A program made the position numbers and the translations under genes. Below are positions 27,864 to 37,032 of a stretch of DNA of 64,000 bases, one piece after another. Within the stretch, counting starts at the first letter, position 1. Every line of letters starts with the position of its first letter. Below the pieces are notes generated by a model. It saw nothing but the letters and a program-made list of their open reading frames with translations. It made no database searches and was not told where the DNA came from. The DNA comes from Taibaiella helva (GTDB lineage Bacteria > Bacteroidota > Bacteroidia > Chitinophagales > Chitinophagaceae): positions 372,001-436,000 of the forward strand of contig NZ_QUZZ01000001.1 of assembly GCF_003545695.1 (NCBI RefSeq). Direction: 5' to 3'.

Positions 27864-30800
27864 ATGACTATGACCCTTTATTGCCCGTGTGCAGCACGAA
27901 GCCTGTACCTGGCTCTGCTGCTGCTTTGCCTGTATCCTGCCTTGCCCGCTTTCAGCCAGCGTGGGCTTGGAGCAACCGAGGCCGATGCCAAGATGCTTCC
28001 CGGCGGCGCCGGCAGCGGCGGCGGGATGTCGGGTATTTACAGCCCGAACCTGTTTGACGGCACCGCCAACATCAACATTCCCATTTTCCAGTACAGCACC
28101 GAAGGCGCCGACTACGGCATCGGCCTCAGCTACAATACCCTGGGGGTGAAGCTTGATGAGCTGGCTTCCGTGGCAGGAATGCACTGGACCCTGCGCGCCG
28201 AAGGCAGCATCAGCCGTACGGTAAAAGACCTTCCCGATGAGCTGGCCATGACCATCGATACTATTTATACCAGCAACACCCAGTATTACACCCGGGTAAA
28301 AGGCCGCCTGGCCCAGGATATGGAGACCGCCCAGCAGGCTGCCGATCCCCGTGTGTACCGGGATCATGAAAGCGACGAGTTCGTGCTGTCGGCCGGCGGC
28401 CTGTCGCTGAGCTTCCGGCTCGGGCGCAACGGGCAGGTCTTCACCCACCCGCATCGCAATGTCAAAATACAGCTGCTCTCCAACGGTCAGCCGCTACCCG
28501 CTACCGGTAGCGGCAGTGTTCCCCCTGCCGCCTTGTCGCTGGAATTTGTGGTGACCGACGAACAAGGCAACCGTTATTATTTTACCAAAGGCGATTACCG
28601 CGTGTGGGAGATGCTCACCCTCAGCGCCCAGGCCATTGTCCCCGGGCATGACTGGTCGGGGCCCGACGAGATCGGCCGCTTTGACCAGGTCGACCGCTGG
28701 GTAGTGAGCCGTATTGTGCTTGCCGGCGGCACCGAGCTACAGTACCAATACCGCAGCAGCCAAAGGGCGGATGCCCTTTATATGGCTGTAGAGAAAAATA
28801 ACGCTAGTGCCCCACTCACCTTTGGTGAAGTACCCGGCAGCGGCTACAAGGCACTGATCAGCCGGATCATGTATCCCAACGGTGTGAGCGCCGACTTTGT
28901 CTATGACGATCAGCACCAGCGCTGCGACAATGGCGGCTTAACAAACAGCACCGGTGCGCCGACCCCTACACTGGCCGAGATCAAAGTGGGTGCCACCACC
29001 GGCAGCAGCTGCCTGCGCTACCGGCTCAACCAGAGCTATATTGTTACCGATACCTTTAACCAGGTAACGGAAAAGCCCCTGGGCAGCCCCTGCAATACCA
29101 TTACCGGCTTGTACCCTTATCGTACGCACCGACTGCGGCTCAACAGCATTACCCTGCTGAGCTGCGACGGGCTCAGCAGCGAACCCTATTACAGCTTTGC
29201 CTACGATCCTACGCCTATGGCCCCCCGCTTCCGCGCCGGGCAGGACTACTTCGGCTATGCCAACGGCAGGCGGGCAACGGGCTGGGGACTTGAGCCCAGC
29301 GGGGACCTGAGCATCCCGTATCACCTGAATGCCAGCAATGCCAATGGTGATTTTTATTATGGTGTCGACCGCACCGCCGACTTCAGCTACGGCCGCGCCG
29401 GTATCCTGACCAAAGTGACCAATGCCTACGGCGGTTACGTGGAGTTTGGCTATGCACCTCACAATACCCTGGCCAACACCTTTAACCCCCAACCGGCCAA
29501 CCTGAATAATTTCCTGGGGCGGGACGCCAATGACGGCCTCTGCCTGGCCAGCATTAAGGAAAGCGACCCTTACCATGCCGGCAATTACCGCCTCACCAGC
29601 TTCAGCTACGAAGAAGGCCAGCAGTTCCTCAGCGGCGGTTACTTCTTTAGCCCCCTTTCCTATAACCAATACCTCTGGGGCCCCGATTCCTTACAGCGCT
29701 GGACCAATACCTACCTTACCGCCCATCACCTGGTCGGCAACAGCAACCACGGCTATTCCAAAGTGACCGTGACCCAGACCGACAACAACGGCGCCCAGCT
29801 GTCGCGCAAGGTGACCCGCTTTACCAATATCGTGGACGTGAACGACAACGGCCAGCCCATCAACCGCTACCAGGTCGTGGGCGGCGGCAAACCTTTTTAT
29901 GCCTTTCCCTACAACGACAAGCAATACCTGCGCGACTGGGAAATAGGCCTTCCCCTGCTGGTGCAGGAATACGACAACCTGAACAACCTGGTGCAGGAGA
30001 CCCGCAACCGCTACCGCTTTACCCTGGACAGCACATCGGCCCTGGCCGCCGGCGTAGGCGGCGCCAAGAGCAGCTATGTGCACGGCCAGCTGCTGAGTAT
30101 CCCGGTGAGCACACTTCCGGCTGTTGAGCAGATTGCCGTTACCGATCCTTATGTTCCCTATACCGGTAAAAGCCTGCTGCAGAGCACCATCATCCGCAAG
30201 TACATGAGCTACGGCGGGCAGGTCTACGACTCGATGGCCTACACCTACGACAGCCGCGAGAACCTGAAGACGATCGTTACCCGCAATAGCGAAGGCGAAG
30301 AAGTGCAGACCATCCACTATTACAACTACGATGCCGGCGTCTACGACCCGCTGCCCGGCCTGGAAAGGCAGGTAACCACCCAGCGCTGGAAGCGCATTGC
30401 CGGCACCACCGGCCCGCTGCCCGACAACGGCGTGCTGCTGGACGCCTACTTTACCGGCCTGGCCGCCGATGGCAGCAGCGGCAGCTACAGCCGTATCCGC
30501 AACAAGACCCTGTACAACCTGCAGACCGCAGGCCAGCTGAGCTACAGCAGCTACCTGGGCGCCGGCCCCCTGAACAGCACCCCGCTGAAGATCAATGCCG
30601 TTACCCAGGGCGCCACCCTTCCCGACTTCCGCAAGACCAGCGAAGTGCTGCAGGCCGACGCCAAAGGCAATCCCCTGGAGACTTACCTGCCCGATGGGGA
30701 GCAGTACAAAGCCATGGTATGGGATACCGCCACTGGTAAGAAACTTGCCGAGGCCGTGAACTGCCGCTACGCCGATATGGCCTATACCAGCTTTGAAGCC

Positions 30801-31328
30801 GGCCCTTACACTACCAATTTTACCTATACCGCTAATACCAGTAGTGGCGGCGTGACGGGGGGCAAATGCATGCAGCTGTGGAATGGTACCAACAATACGG
30901 CCAACCGCCTTGAAGGCACCCGGGCCCTGCAAGCCGGCAGGGAATACCTGCTTTCCTTCTGGGTCAGCGGCGCAGCCCCTTCAGTAGTGGCCGGCGGCGT
31001 AGCCCAAACCTTACCCGCTACCCCGGCAGCCCAGATCGGCAGCTGGAAGCAGTATATTATCCGGTTTACCCCGCAGGCTGCCGGTACCATTGTGAGCCTT
31101 ACCGGTACGGCTGCCCATACCATCCTGGACGAAGTCCGGCTGCATCCCGCCTCGGCCCTGATGCAGAGCTGGAGCGCCGATGCCCTGCTGGGCACCACCT
31201 CGGCCGCCGACGCCCGCGGCCGCATCACCTATTATGAATACGACGCCATGGGAAGGCCCTACCTGGTACGCGACCAGGAAGGCCATATCCTGTCCAAGAC
31301 CCAGTACACCCTCCATGGCGCCGAATAA
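27864..31328 (+). CDS. Rhs-family shell protein, first of a two-gene Rhs operon
   Basis: The 1154-residue secreted protein has a signal peptide (about 1-31, ending AFS-QR). It then has a glycine-rich segment and a long array of YD-type beta strands: SYNTLGVKLDE, YVEFGYAPHN, ITYYEYDAMGRPYLVRDQEG at the very end. Near 985-1110 is a jelly-roll-like stretch (GKCMQLWNG, YLLSFWVSG, WKQYIIRFTP) resembling carbohydrate-binding modules. It lacks the Rhs core and toxin tip and stops cleanly 33 bases before the next gene, which has its own signal peptide. It may form part of the cocoon or an adhesin partner for the following toxin protein; that role is inferred. Confidence 0.75.
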   Translation: MTMTLYCPCAARSLYLALLLLCLYPALPAFSQRGLGATEADAKMLPGGAGSGGGMSGIYSPNLFDGTANINIPIFQYSTEGADYGIGLSYNTLGVKLDELASVAGMHWTLRAEGSISRTVKDLPDELAMTIDTIYTSNTQYYTRVKGRLAQDMETAQQAADPRVYRDHESDEFVLSAGGLSLSFRLGRNGQVFTHPHRNVKIQLLSNGQPLPATGSGSVPPAALSLEFVVTDEQGNRYYFTKGDYRVWEMLTLSAQAIVPGHDWSGPDEIGRFDQVDRWVVSRIVLAGGTELQYQYRSSQRADALYMAVEKNNASAPLTFGEVPGSGYKALISRIMYPNGVSADFVYDDQHQRCDNGGLTNSTGAPTPTLAEIKVGATTGSSCLRYRLNQSYIVTDTFNQVTEKPLGSPCNTITGLYPYRTHRLRLNSITLLSCDGLSSEPYYSFAYDPTPMAPRFRAGQDYFGYANGRRATGWGLEPSGDLSIPYHLNASNANGDFYYGVDRTADFSYGRAGILTKVTNAYGGYVEFGYAPHNTLANTFNPQPANLNNFLGRDANDGLCLASIKESDPYHAGNYRLTSFSYEEGQQFLSGGYFFSPLSYNQYLWGPDSLQRWTNTYLTAHHLVGNSNHGYSKVTVTQTDNNGAQLSRKVTRFTNIVDVNDNGQPINRYQVVGGGKPFYAFPYNDKQYLRDWEIGLPLLVQEYDNLNNLVQETRNRYRFTLDSTSALAAGVGGAKSSYVHGQLLSIPVSTLPAVEQIAVTDPYVPYTGKSLLQSTIIRKYMSYGGQVYDSMAYTYDSRENLKTIVTRNSEGEEVQTIHYYNYDAGVYDPLPGLERQVTTQRWKRIAGTTGPLPDNGVLLDAYFTGLAADGSSGSYSRIRNKTLYNLQTAGQLSYSSYLGAGPLNSTPLKINAVTQGATLPDFRKTSEVLQADAKGNPLETYLPDGEQYKAMVWDTATGKKLAEAVNCRYADMAYTSFEAGPYTTNFTYTANTSSGGVTGGKCMQLWNGTNNTANRLEGTRALQAGREYLLSFWVSGAAPSVVAGGVAQTLPATPAAQIGSWKQYIIRFTPQAAGTIVSLTGTAAHTILDEVRLHPASALMQSWSADALLGTTSAADARGRITYYEYDAMGRPYLVRDQEGHILSKTQYTLHGAE

Positions 31329-31361
31329 CCCTATTACTATCACGATATAAATAGAAATACA

Positions 31362-34300
31362 ATGCAACCCTTGCATGCCATCATAAAAGCACTTGTGCTG
31401 TGCCTGCTGCTTTTGGGCTCCTGGCCACAGGCCACAATCTTTGCCCAGACCAATAAGCCGCAGCTGAACCAGCAGGCCCCTGCCGGCAGTATGACCAATA
31501 CCGTACCCGTGCCACCCGCCATCAATATCAACAGCTCGGAGCTGTACAATTTTGAACGGAGCTTCGTGCCCAGAGTACCCATCGACGATCCAGCCACACT
31601 GACCACCACCAGCGCCCCATCCGATGTGCAGGCGAGCACCCTGTACAAAGACGGCTTCAGCCGTGGTATGCAAGCCGTGGCACACAATTTTACCCAGGGA
31701 AAGAGCCTCGTAAGCCCTGTGGATACCCGCTTCCGGCCCCAGGAGACCGGCTACCTGCCTTACAGCAGCGCCGGCTACGGCTTCAGGGCCAATGCCTTTA
31801 CCGAGCAGCAAGCCTATTACAGCAACCTGTATCCCAATGAAGGCAATACCGCCTACAGCCTGCAGCGTAACACCTCGGCAGGAAATGTGCTGCGCACGAC
31901 CAGTTATGCCCCCGGCAAAAGCCAGGTCGGGCAGAGCAGAGGCACCGAGACACTTCCTATTACCGAGGCCTGTAATTGTATCCGTCGCTGGAGCGTGGAC
32001 GGGAACGGTAGCCCCCTGAGCAACGGCGTCTATGCCGCAGGCGAGCTGCTGGGTACCCTGGTCCAATCGCCAGCCAGCGGGACCGCCCTGCCTCCCCGTA
32101 AGTTCGTGTATAAGAACAAGGATGGCCGCGTGGTGCTGGAGCAGATCGCCGACAGCCTAACCTCCGGCCCGGGCTATACCTACCTGCAGACCTTCTACAT
32201 CTATAACCCGCAGGGGCAGCTCTGCTACGTGGTGCCACCCGCCGCCGCCGATAACGCCCTATCCGCCGGCAGCATCAGCCAGGCGACCCTGGACCAGTAC
32301 TGCTTCCAGTACCGCTACGACAGCAAGGGCCGCAAAGTAGAGCAGAAAGTACCCGGCAAAGGCTGGGAGTATTTTGTGTATGACAAAAGAGACCGGCTGG
32401 TATTTTACCAGGACAGCAGCCTGAAAAGCGCCGGAGGGTGGTGGTCCTTTACACTTTATGATGCCCTGGACCGGCCAACCGTTACCGGTAAGGGCCAGGC
32501 AATCGGCACAACCCGGCAGCAGTTTGCCGCTTTGATGGAGGACGGTTCCACTTATCCATCTACCCATGTGCTGTATTATGCTAAAAACTACGACCTCTAT
32601 CATGTTTATCCCGCAGCCTTAAATTACTGCGAGAGCTGGAGCTACACCTATTACGACGATTACAGGGAAGCCGACCCCAACGGCGATCTGTGGAACACCT
32701 ACAGCACGGAGCTGCAGTTCAGCGAACAGCAAAGCCTTTCCGGCTCGGAAAGCCCGCAGCGCAGTAATCGCACCCAGGGCCTGCCCACCGGCAGCCTGGT
32801 GAAGATACTGCCCGCCCCCGGAGCCTCCGGTACCGGCGCCTGGCGCAGGACGGCCCTGTTCTACGACGACAAAGGCCGGCTGATCTATAGTGCCGGCCAG
32901 GACCTCGCCACCCCGGGCAGCACTAACATTGTCCATGCCTCCTATGCCGGCAGCCAGTACACCTTTACCGGCCAGGTGCTGAACACCAAGCACGTAATCG
33001 TTAATAACAAGAGCAGCGACGGCTACCTGGAGCACAGCGAGGCGACCCGCAACGAATACGAAGCCGCCACCGGCCGCCTGAGCAAGACCTGGCGCAAAGT
33101 GGACAACGCCAGCGGCTGGACCCTGACCTCCTCGCTGTACTACGACGAGCTGGGCCGCCTGCAACGCAAAGTATTGAGCAACGGCGGCGAGACCCAGGAC
33201 TACAGCTACAATATCCGCGGGCAGCTCACCGGAATCAACGGTGTGTATGCCGAGACCGGCAACCGGGAGTTCCAGTACCGCAGCTTCGGCGAGTCCCTTA
33301 AATACGACTACGGCTTCGATAAGCCCCGCTTCGACGGCAAGATCGCCGGTATGATCTGGCGGGGCAGCGCCGGCGCCAACCTGGGCAACAATATCAGCAG
33401 CATGCACGCCTATGGCTACGACTACGACCTGGGCGGGCGGCTAAAGCTGGCCGACTATTACCTGCAGCAGGAGTACAACGGCCAGGGCCAGGTAGACCCC
33501 TGGAGCAAGACCCTGCTGGACTTTACCGTATCGAACCTGTACTACGACAAGAACGGCAACATCAAAACGATGAGTCAGCGCGGCGTCAAGCCCGGTACCG
33601 GCCCCGTGAACATGGATATCATGAGCTACAGCTATACCAACGGCAACCAGCTGGACGCCGTCAGCGACCAGGGTATAGCCGACTATGGCGCAGGCGACTT
33701 CCGGGACGGCCACAGCGGGGCGGGCGACTACAGCTACGACCCCAACGGCAATCTGTACAAAGACCTGAACAAAGGCATCGGCAGCATCACTTACAACCAT
33801 TTCAACAAACCCGTAACGATCGACCTGGGCGGCGGTAAGCAGATACAGTACAGCTACGATGCCGCCGGCAGCAAAGTCCAGGAGCTTATCATCAATCCCG
33901 GCCAGCCCACGAAGCAGACTGATTACATTAGCAACTTCGTTTACCAAAATGATACGCTTCAATACGCTCTCACTGATGACGGTCGTACTGTATTCGACTA
34001 CAGCAGCGCTACCCCTATAAAAGAAGAATACTTTGTCAAAGACCACCTGGGCAATGTGCGCAGCATTATCGACATTACCCTCAAACCCCTGCGGCAATAC
34101 CTGGCCACCTACGAAGTGGCCAGCGCCTACCTGGAAGGTCTGCTGTTTGAGAAAGTAAGCGAGATACGGGACGAAAAACCCGCCAGCACCGATCCCGGCG
34201 ACAGCAAGGCCGGGCGGCTCAACGCCGCCGAAGCGGGAAGAGAAGTAGGCACCTCCCTGCTGGTGAAAGTGATGGCCGGCGATTTGGTGGACATGAACGT

Positions 34301-35933
34301 CAACAACTATTACGAGACCTTCGAAGGCAATACCACCGATCCCGTAACCCCCGAGCAATTGATGGCCAGCGTGATCAGCACCCTGACCAGCGGCGTGAAC
34401 GGTATGCCCGGCGAGAGCCACAATACCAAATTGGTCAGCGAGCTCTTTACCCAGGAGAACTTCTCTGCCCTGGAGAACATGATCCAGAGCCAGGGCATCG
34501 ACCCCGCGCGGCCGCAGGCCTACCTGACCTACGCCCTCTTTGACGAGAACATGAAGCTGGTCGATGAGTTCAGCGGCGCCTACCAGGTGAACGGCAACGG
34601 TACCTGGGGCACTATCGGCAGCAACGGGGCCCGGATGATCCCCACCAACGGGTATTTAGCTGTATATTTGAACAGCCGCTGGCGCGACCTGAGCTGTGCC
34701 TCCTGCAGCAATGTGTTCTTTGACCGGGTGGTGCTGGAGATCGCCAAGGGCAGCCTGCTGGAGGAGAACCATTACTACCCGCACGGGCTGCCGATCAAAG
34801 CATTGTCCAGTACGGCGCAGGGCGTGAAGGATAACCGCCACAAGTACCAAAGCAATGAATACATCAAAGACCTGGGGCTGAACTGGATGGACTTCAACGC
34901 CCGGCAGTATGACCCGCAGATTGGCAGGTTCCTGGCGGTGGACCCCCTGGCCGATGCGGAAGGGCAACAGATATGGAGCCCTTATGCGGCTATGGGCAAT
35001 GCACCGGAGAGCATGGTGGATCCGAATGGGACTTCAGTGACGACCTATACCGATTTTGCGTCGATATCGACACTGCTTACTAATTTAAGCTCTCTTTACA
35101 GCGGTGGTGTATTTGTACAAGGTAAGTACGTTAGATTTTCCGATTGGATATCTTCGAGGTTTAAAGCGGTTATGGGATATGCTATTGGTGGCGCCGCTGT
35201 ATCGGACAAGGATTATTTTTCAAAATCACGTTATGGCATTGTAGCCGGTATGGCCGGAATAGGCTCTGCGGGAGGAAGTGGCGGGGATGATGATAAGGAA
35301 GAGGCAGGCATAATTGAAACAGGAATTTACAATTTAGCGGGAATCTTCGGATTATTTGGCAGAGCCTTATCTCCTCCAACCACTGAGTCTGGACGGCGAG
35401 GCATTTTAGGAAAACAGCCAGCAAACGCCGCAGAATTCCTTACAGATGCCAAGGCGGGAATGGATATGATGATGCTCCTGAGTACCCCAATTGACATGCT
35501 GTATAATACTACGCTTCCTGTAAGAGCAGAGGCTAGAGCAGAGAACGAGTTTGCGGAGATGTTGAATATTGGTTTTGCGCCAAGGGCCTTTAAGAGAGAA
35601 AGTAATCTTGCGTTAGGTTTAGGTGACGATTTATTCCGCTTTGCAGAAACCAAAGGATTTGATACTTACAAATCATTTTCAACTGGATTTCAAAAAGATC
35701 AAATTCTAAATGCAATGAAGTCTTATGATAATATTCACTTTAATGTAACAGGTTTTGGTAGATATAGATTTTCTAAATTTAATCCATCAGGCCCGTTATC
35801 ATACAAAAATTATACAAATTGGGAAATGCATACAATATTCAACAGTCCTACTCTATTGAATAAAACGACATTCTATAAAAGTGTAGGTAATGGATATGAG
35901 GTAGTACCTAATTATTCACCTTTCCTCAAGTAG
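31362..35933 (+). CDS. Rhs polymorphic toxin with AT-rich C-terminal toxin tip
   Basis: The 1523-residue protein has a signal peptide (ending TIFA-QT) and many YD repeats (YRYDSKGRKVEQKV, YYDELGRLQRKVL, YSYDPNGNLYKDL). The Rhs-associated core NARQYDPQIGRFLAVDPLAD ends at DPNG near residue 1223. The last 300 residues form a variable tip, encoded by clearly more AT-rich DNA after about 35031. The tip has a Gly-rich hydrophobic patch (GIVAGMAGIGSAGGSGG) and a basic/aromatic C-terminal part (about 1440-1523) that is presumably the effector. I do not recognise its activity. A candidate immunity gene starts 7 bases downstream. Core sequences are nearly duplicated at 36479-36735 and 37033-38334. Confidence 0.85.
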   Translation: MQPLHAIIKALVLCLLLLGSWPQATIFAQTNKPQLNQQAPAGSMTNTVPVPPAININSSELYNFERSFVPRVPIDDPATLTTTSAPSDVQASTLYKDGFSRGMQAVAHNFTQGKSLVSPVDTRFRPQETGYLPYSSAGYGFRANAFTEQQAYYSNLYPNEGNTAYSLQRNTSAGNVLRTTSYAPGKSQVGQSRGTETLPITEACNCIRRWSVDGNGSPLSNGVYAAGELLGTLVQSPASGTALPPRKFVYKNKDGRVVLEQIADSLTSGPGYTYLQTFYIYNPQGQLCYVVPPAAADNALSAGSISQATLDQYCFQYRYDSKGRKVEQKVPGKGWEYFVYDKRDRLVFYQDSSLKSAGGWWSFTLYDALDRPTVTGKGQAIGTTRQQFAALMEDGSTYPSTHVLYYAKNYDLYHVYPAALNYCESWSYTYYDDYREADPNGDLWNTYSTELQFSEQQSLSGSESPQRSNRTQGLPTGSLVKILPAPGASGTGAWRRTALFYDDKGRLIYSAGQDLATPGSTNIVHASYAGSQYTFTGQVLNTKHVIVNNKSSDGYLEHSEATRNEYEAATGRLSKTWRKVDNASGWTLTSSLYYDELGRLQRKVLSNGGETQDYSYNIRGQLTGINGVYAETGNREFQYRSFGESLKYDYGFDKPRFDGKIAGMIWRGSAGANLGNNISSMHAYGYDYDLGGRLKLADYYLQQEYNGQGQVDPWSKTLLDFTVSNLYYDKNGNIKTMSQRGVKPGTGPVNMDIMSYSYTNGNQLDAVSDQGIADYGAGDFRDGHSGAGDYSYDPNGNLYKDLNKGIGSITYNHFNKPVTIDLGGGKQIQYSYDAAGSKVQELIINPGQPTKQTDYISNFVYQNDTLQYALTDDGRTVFDYSSATPIKEEYFVKDHLGNVRSIIDITLKPLRQYLATYEVASAYLEGLLFEKVSEIRDEKPASTDPGDSKAGRLNAAEAGREVGTSLLVKVMAGDLVDMNVNNYYETFEGNTTDPVTPEQLMASVISTLTSGVNGMPGESHNTKLVSELFTQENFSALENMIQSQGIDPARPQAYLTYALFDENMKLVDEFSGAYQVNGNGTWGTIGSNGARMIPTNGYLAVYLNSRWRDLSCASCSNVFFDRVVLEIAKGSLLEENHYYPHGLPIKALSSTAQGVKDNRHKYQSNEYIKDLGLNWMDFNARQYDPQIGRFLAVDPLADAEGQQIWSPYAAMGNAPESMVDPNGTSVTTYTDFASISTLLTNLSSLYSGGVFVQGKYVRFSDWISSRFKAVMGYAIGGAAVSDKDYFSKSRYGIVAGMAGIGSAGGSGGDDDKEEAGIIETGIYNLAGIFGLFGRALSPPTTESGRRGILGKQPANAAEFLTDAKAGMDMMMLLSTPIDMLYNTTLPVRAEARAENEFAEMLNIGFAPRAFKRESNLALGLGDDLFRFAETKGFDTYKSFSTGFQKDQILNAMKSYDNIHFNVTGFGRYRFSKFNPSGPLSYKNYTNWEMHTIFNSPTLLNKTTFYKSVGNGYEVVPNYSPFLK

Positions 35934-35940
35934 TATTAGC

Positions 35941-36342
35941 ATGGTTTACAATTCAAATAGAAAATTTAAAGTTTGGAGTTATACGATTAGCCATAGCTCC
36001 CTATTATTAAGGAGTGTAATGAAGTTTATTGACGAAGATGGATTTTCAGAAGATACTTCTTACAATGTTGATGTGGAATTTTGGGCTGTTACTTATATTA
36101 ATATTCCTATCCTCTTGGAAAATATAAAAATTGTAGAGATCTCAGAAAATGATTTGCCTAAAAATATAAATAGGGAATTGTGTAAGTACGATCAAAAGGT
36201 ATTTGAAATTTATGATGGAAATAAAAAATACTACATCATTGCGAGTGGCTTATTGGTTGGAATAAATCGTTGGGAGAATGAGGATAGAATATCTAATTAT
36301 GATTCGAATTTAAAGCATGATAAGGTAATAGTAAAAGTTTAA
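35941..36342 (+). CDS. Candidate immunity protein for the main Rhs toxin
   Basis: This 133-residue cytoplasmic protein is acidic and AT-rich at the DNA level like the toxin tip, and starts 7 bases after the Rhs stop. It has no signal peptide or membrane segment and no recognised motif. It fits the standard position, size and composition of an immunity gene in polymorphic toxin loci. If it neutralises the tip, the tip must act in the cytoplasm. A second in-frame ATG at 36019 is possible. Confidence 0.65.
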   Translation: MVYNSNRKFKVWSYTISHSSLLLRSVMKFIDEDGFSEDTSYNVDVEFWAVTYINIPILLENIKIVEISENDLPKNINRELCKYDQKVFEIYDGNKKYYIIASGLLVGINRWENEDRISNYDSNLKHDKVIVKV

Positions 36343-36478
36343 CTTATTTTCCAGCTAGCGCGGACGTGTCGCGAGACTGTCCACTTCTTTTCTTCGCACC
36401 TTCAAGAACGTGGAACTAGTAACCAAGTAGATATTTTCTATCTTTGTAAAGACACGTTAGCTTGGGTAAAGTGTCGGC
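36343..36478 (+). other. Gene-free junction between immunity gene and Rhs core fragment
   Basis: This AT-rich 136-base gap contains a GC-rich GGAC...GTCC inverted repeat (about 36363-36384) and a -7-like TATCTTTG (36439-36446), followed by AAGACACGTTA. The last string recurs at 39750-39760 before repeat copy B, so it belongs to the cassette boundary. No gene is seen. Confidence 0.5.
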
Positions 36479-36735
36479 AGACTACGGCTTCGATAAGCCC
36501 CGCTTCGACGGCAAGATCGCCGGCATGATCTGGCGGGGCAGCGCCGGCGCCAACTTGGGCAACAATATCAGCAGCATGCACGCCTATGGCTACGACTACG
36601 ACCTGGGCGGGCGGCTGAAGCTGGCCGACTATTACCTGCAGCAGGAGTACAACGGCCAGGGCCAGGTAGACCCCTGGAGCAAGACCCTGCTGGACTTTAC
36701 CGTATCGAACCTTTACTACGACAAGAACGGCAACA
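36479..36735 (+). pseudogene. Displaced fragment of the Rhs core (5' part of orphan cassette)
   Basis: This stretch matches 33307-33563 inside the main Rhs gene with about four differences in 257 bases, encoding DYGFDKPRFDGKIAGMIW through YYDKNGNI. It has no signal peptide or start of its own. The frame runs into repeat sequence and stops at 36851. Relative to the intact gene, the next ~165 bases (33564-33728) are replaced by hairpin repeats and repeat copy A, after which the core resumes at 37033. Confidence 0.85.
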
Positions 36736-36846
36736 TTCCTTTTCCGCAGTGTCTCCTGAAGAGGACACTTCTTTTCTCTTTTTCCGCAGCATCTCCTGAA
36801 GATTCCTTTTCCGCAGTGTCTCCTGAAAGGGACGCTGCGAAAGGTG
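36736..36846 (+). repeat. Three imperfect short hairpin repeats
   Basis: TTTTCCGCAG followed by a (G/A)TCTCCTGAA-type segment recurs at about 36740, 36779 and 36808. The third unit is the left end of repeat copy A. Units one and three can fold with arms GTGTC/GACAC and CGCAGTGTC/GACGCTGCG; paired bases differ but pairing is kept. Confidence 0.6.
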
Positions 36847-37032
36847 AGTGAGATGGCAATGTAGTGACAAGCGTAATCCTTGCGCCCCGGATAGCAACGA
36901 AAAGCCCGGAGCTGCCGTAGCGATATATTCAATCCGTTAATAAGCCTAAGTAAATTGGGTATAATGTCTTCGTAGCTTATAATTGCAGCGAGGACTTGAA
37001 GTGGATAGCGGGTCAGGCGCCCTAAAGTAAAA
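36804..37032 (+). repeat. Cassette-boundary repeat, copy A (full length)
   Basis: A 229-base non-coding element beginning TTCCTTTTCCGCAG and ending near GGCGCCCTAAAGTAAAAC. It starts with a hairpin (CGCAGTGTC/GACGCTGCG) and contains GCGCCCCGGATAGC and, near the end, GTGGATAGCGGG...GGCGCCC. It recurs almost unchanged at 39821 and, shortened, at 40569. It joins the Rhs core exactly at the TACAGCTACGACCCC position. Confidence 0.88.

Noticed and set aside
27864-35933. The two large Rhs genes as one gene split by a frameshift.
   Set aside because: The second has its own complete signal peptide, and a 33-base gap separates them. The first ends at a natural stop.
36438-36932. Minus-strand reading frames in the repeats (also 39684-39950 and 40490-40768) giving near-identical peptides with FRCYPGRKDYACHYIAIS.
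   Set aside because: They recur because the DNA repeat recurs. They run through Rhs core, hairpins and spacers in differing frames, and lack start signals or protein-like features.
36804-37032. Repeat as a group II intron or insertion sequence.
   Set aside because: No domain V-like hairpin, reverse transcriptase, transposase or terminal inverted repeats are present.
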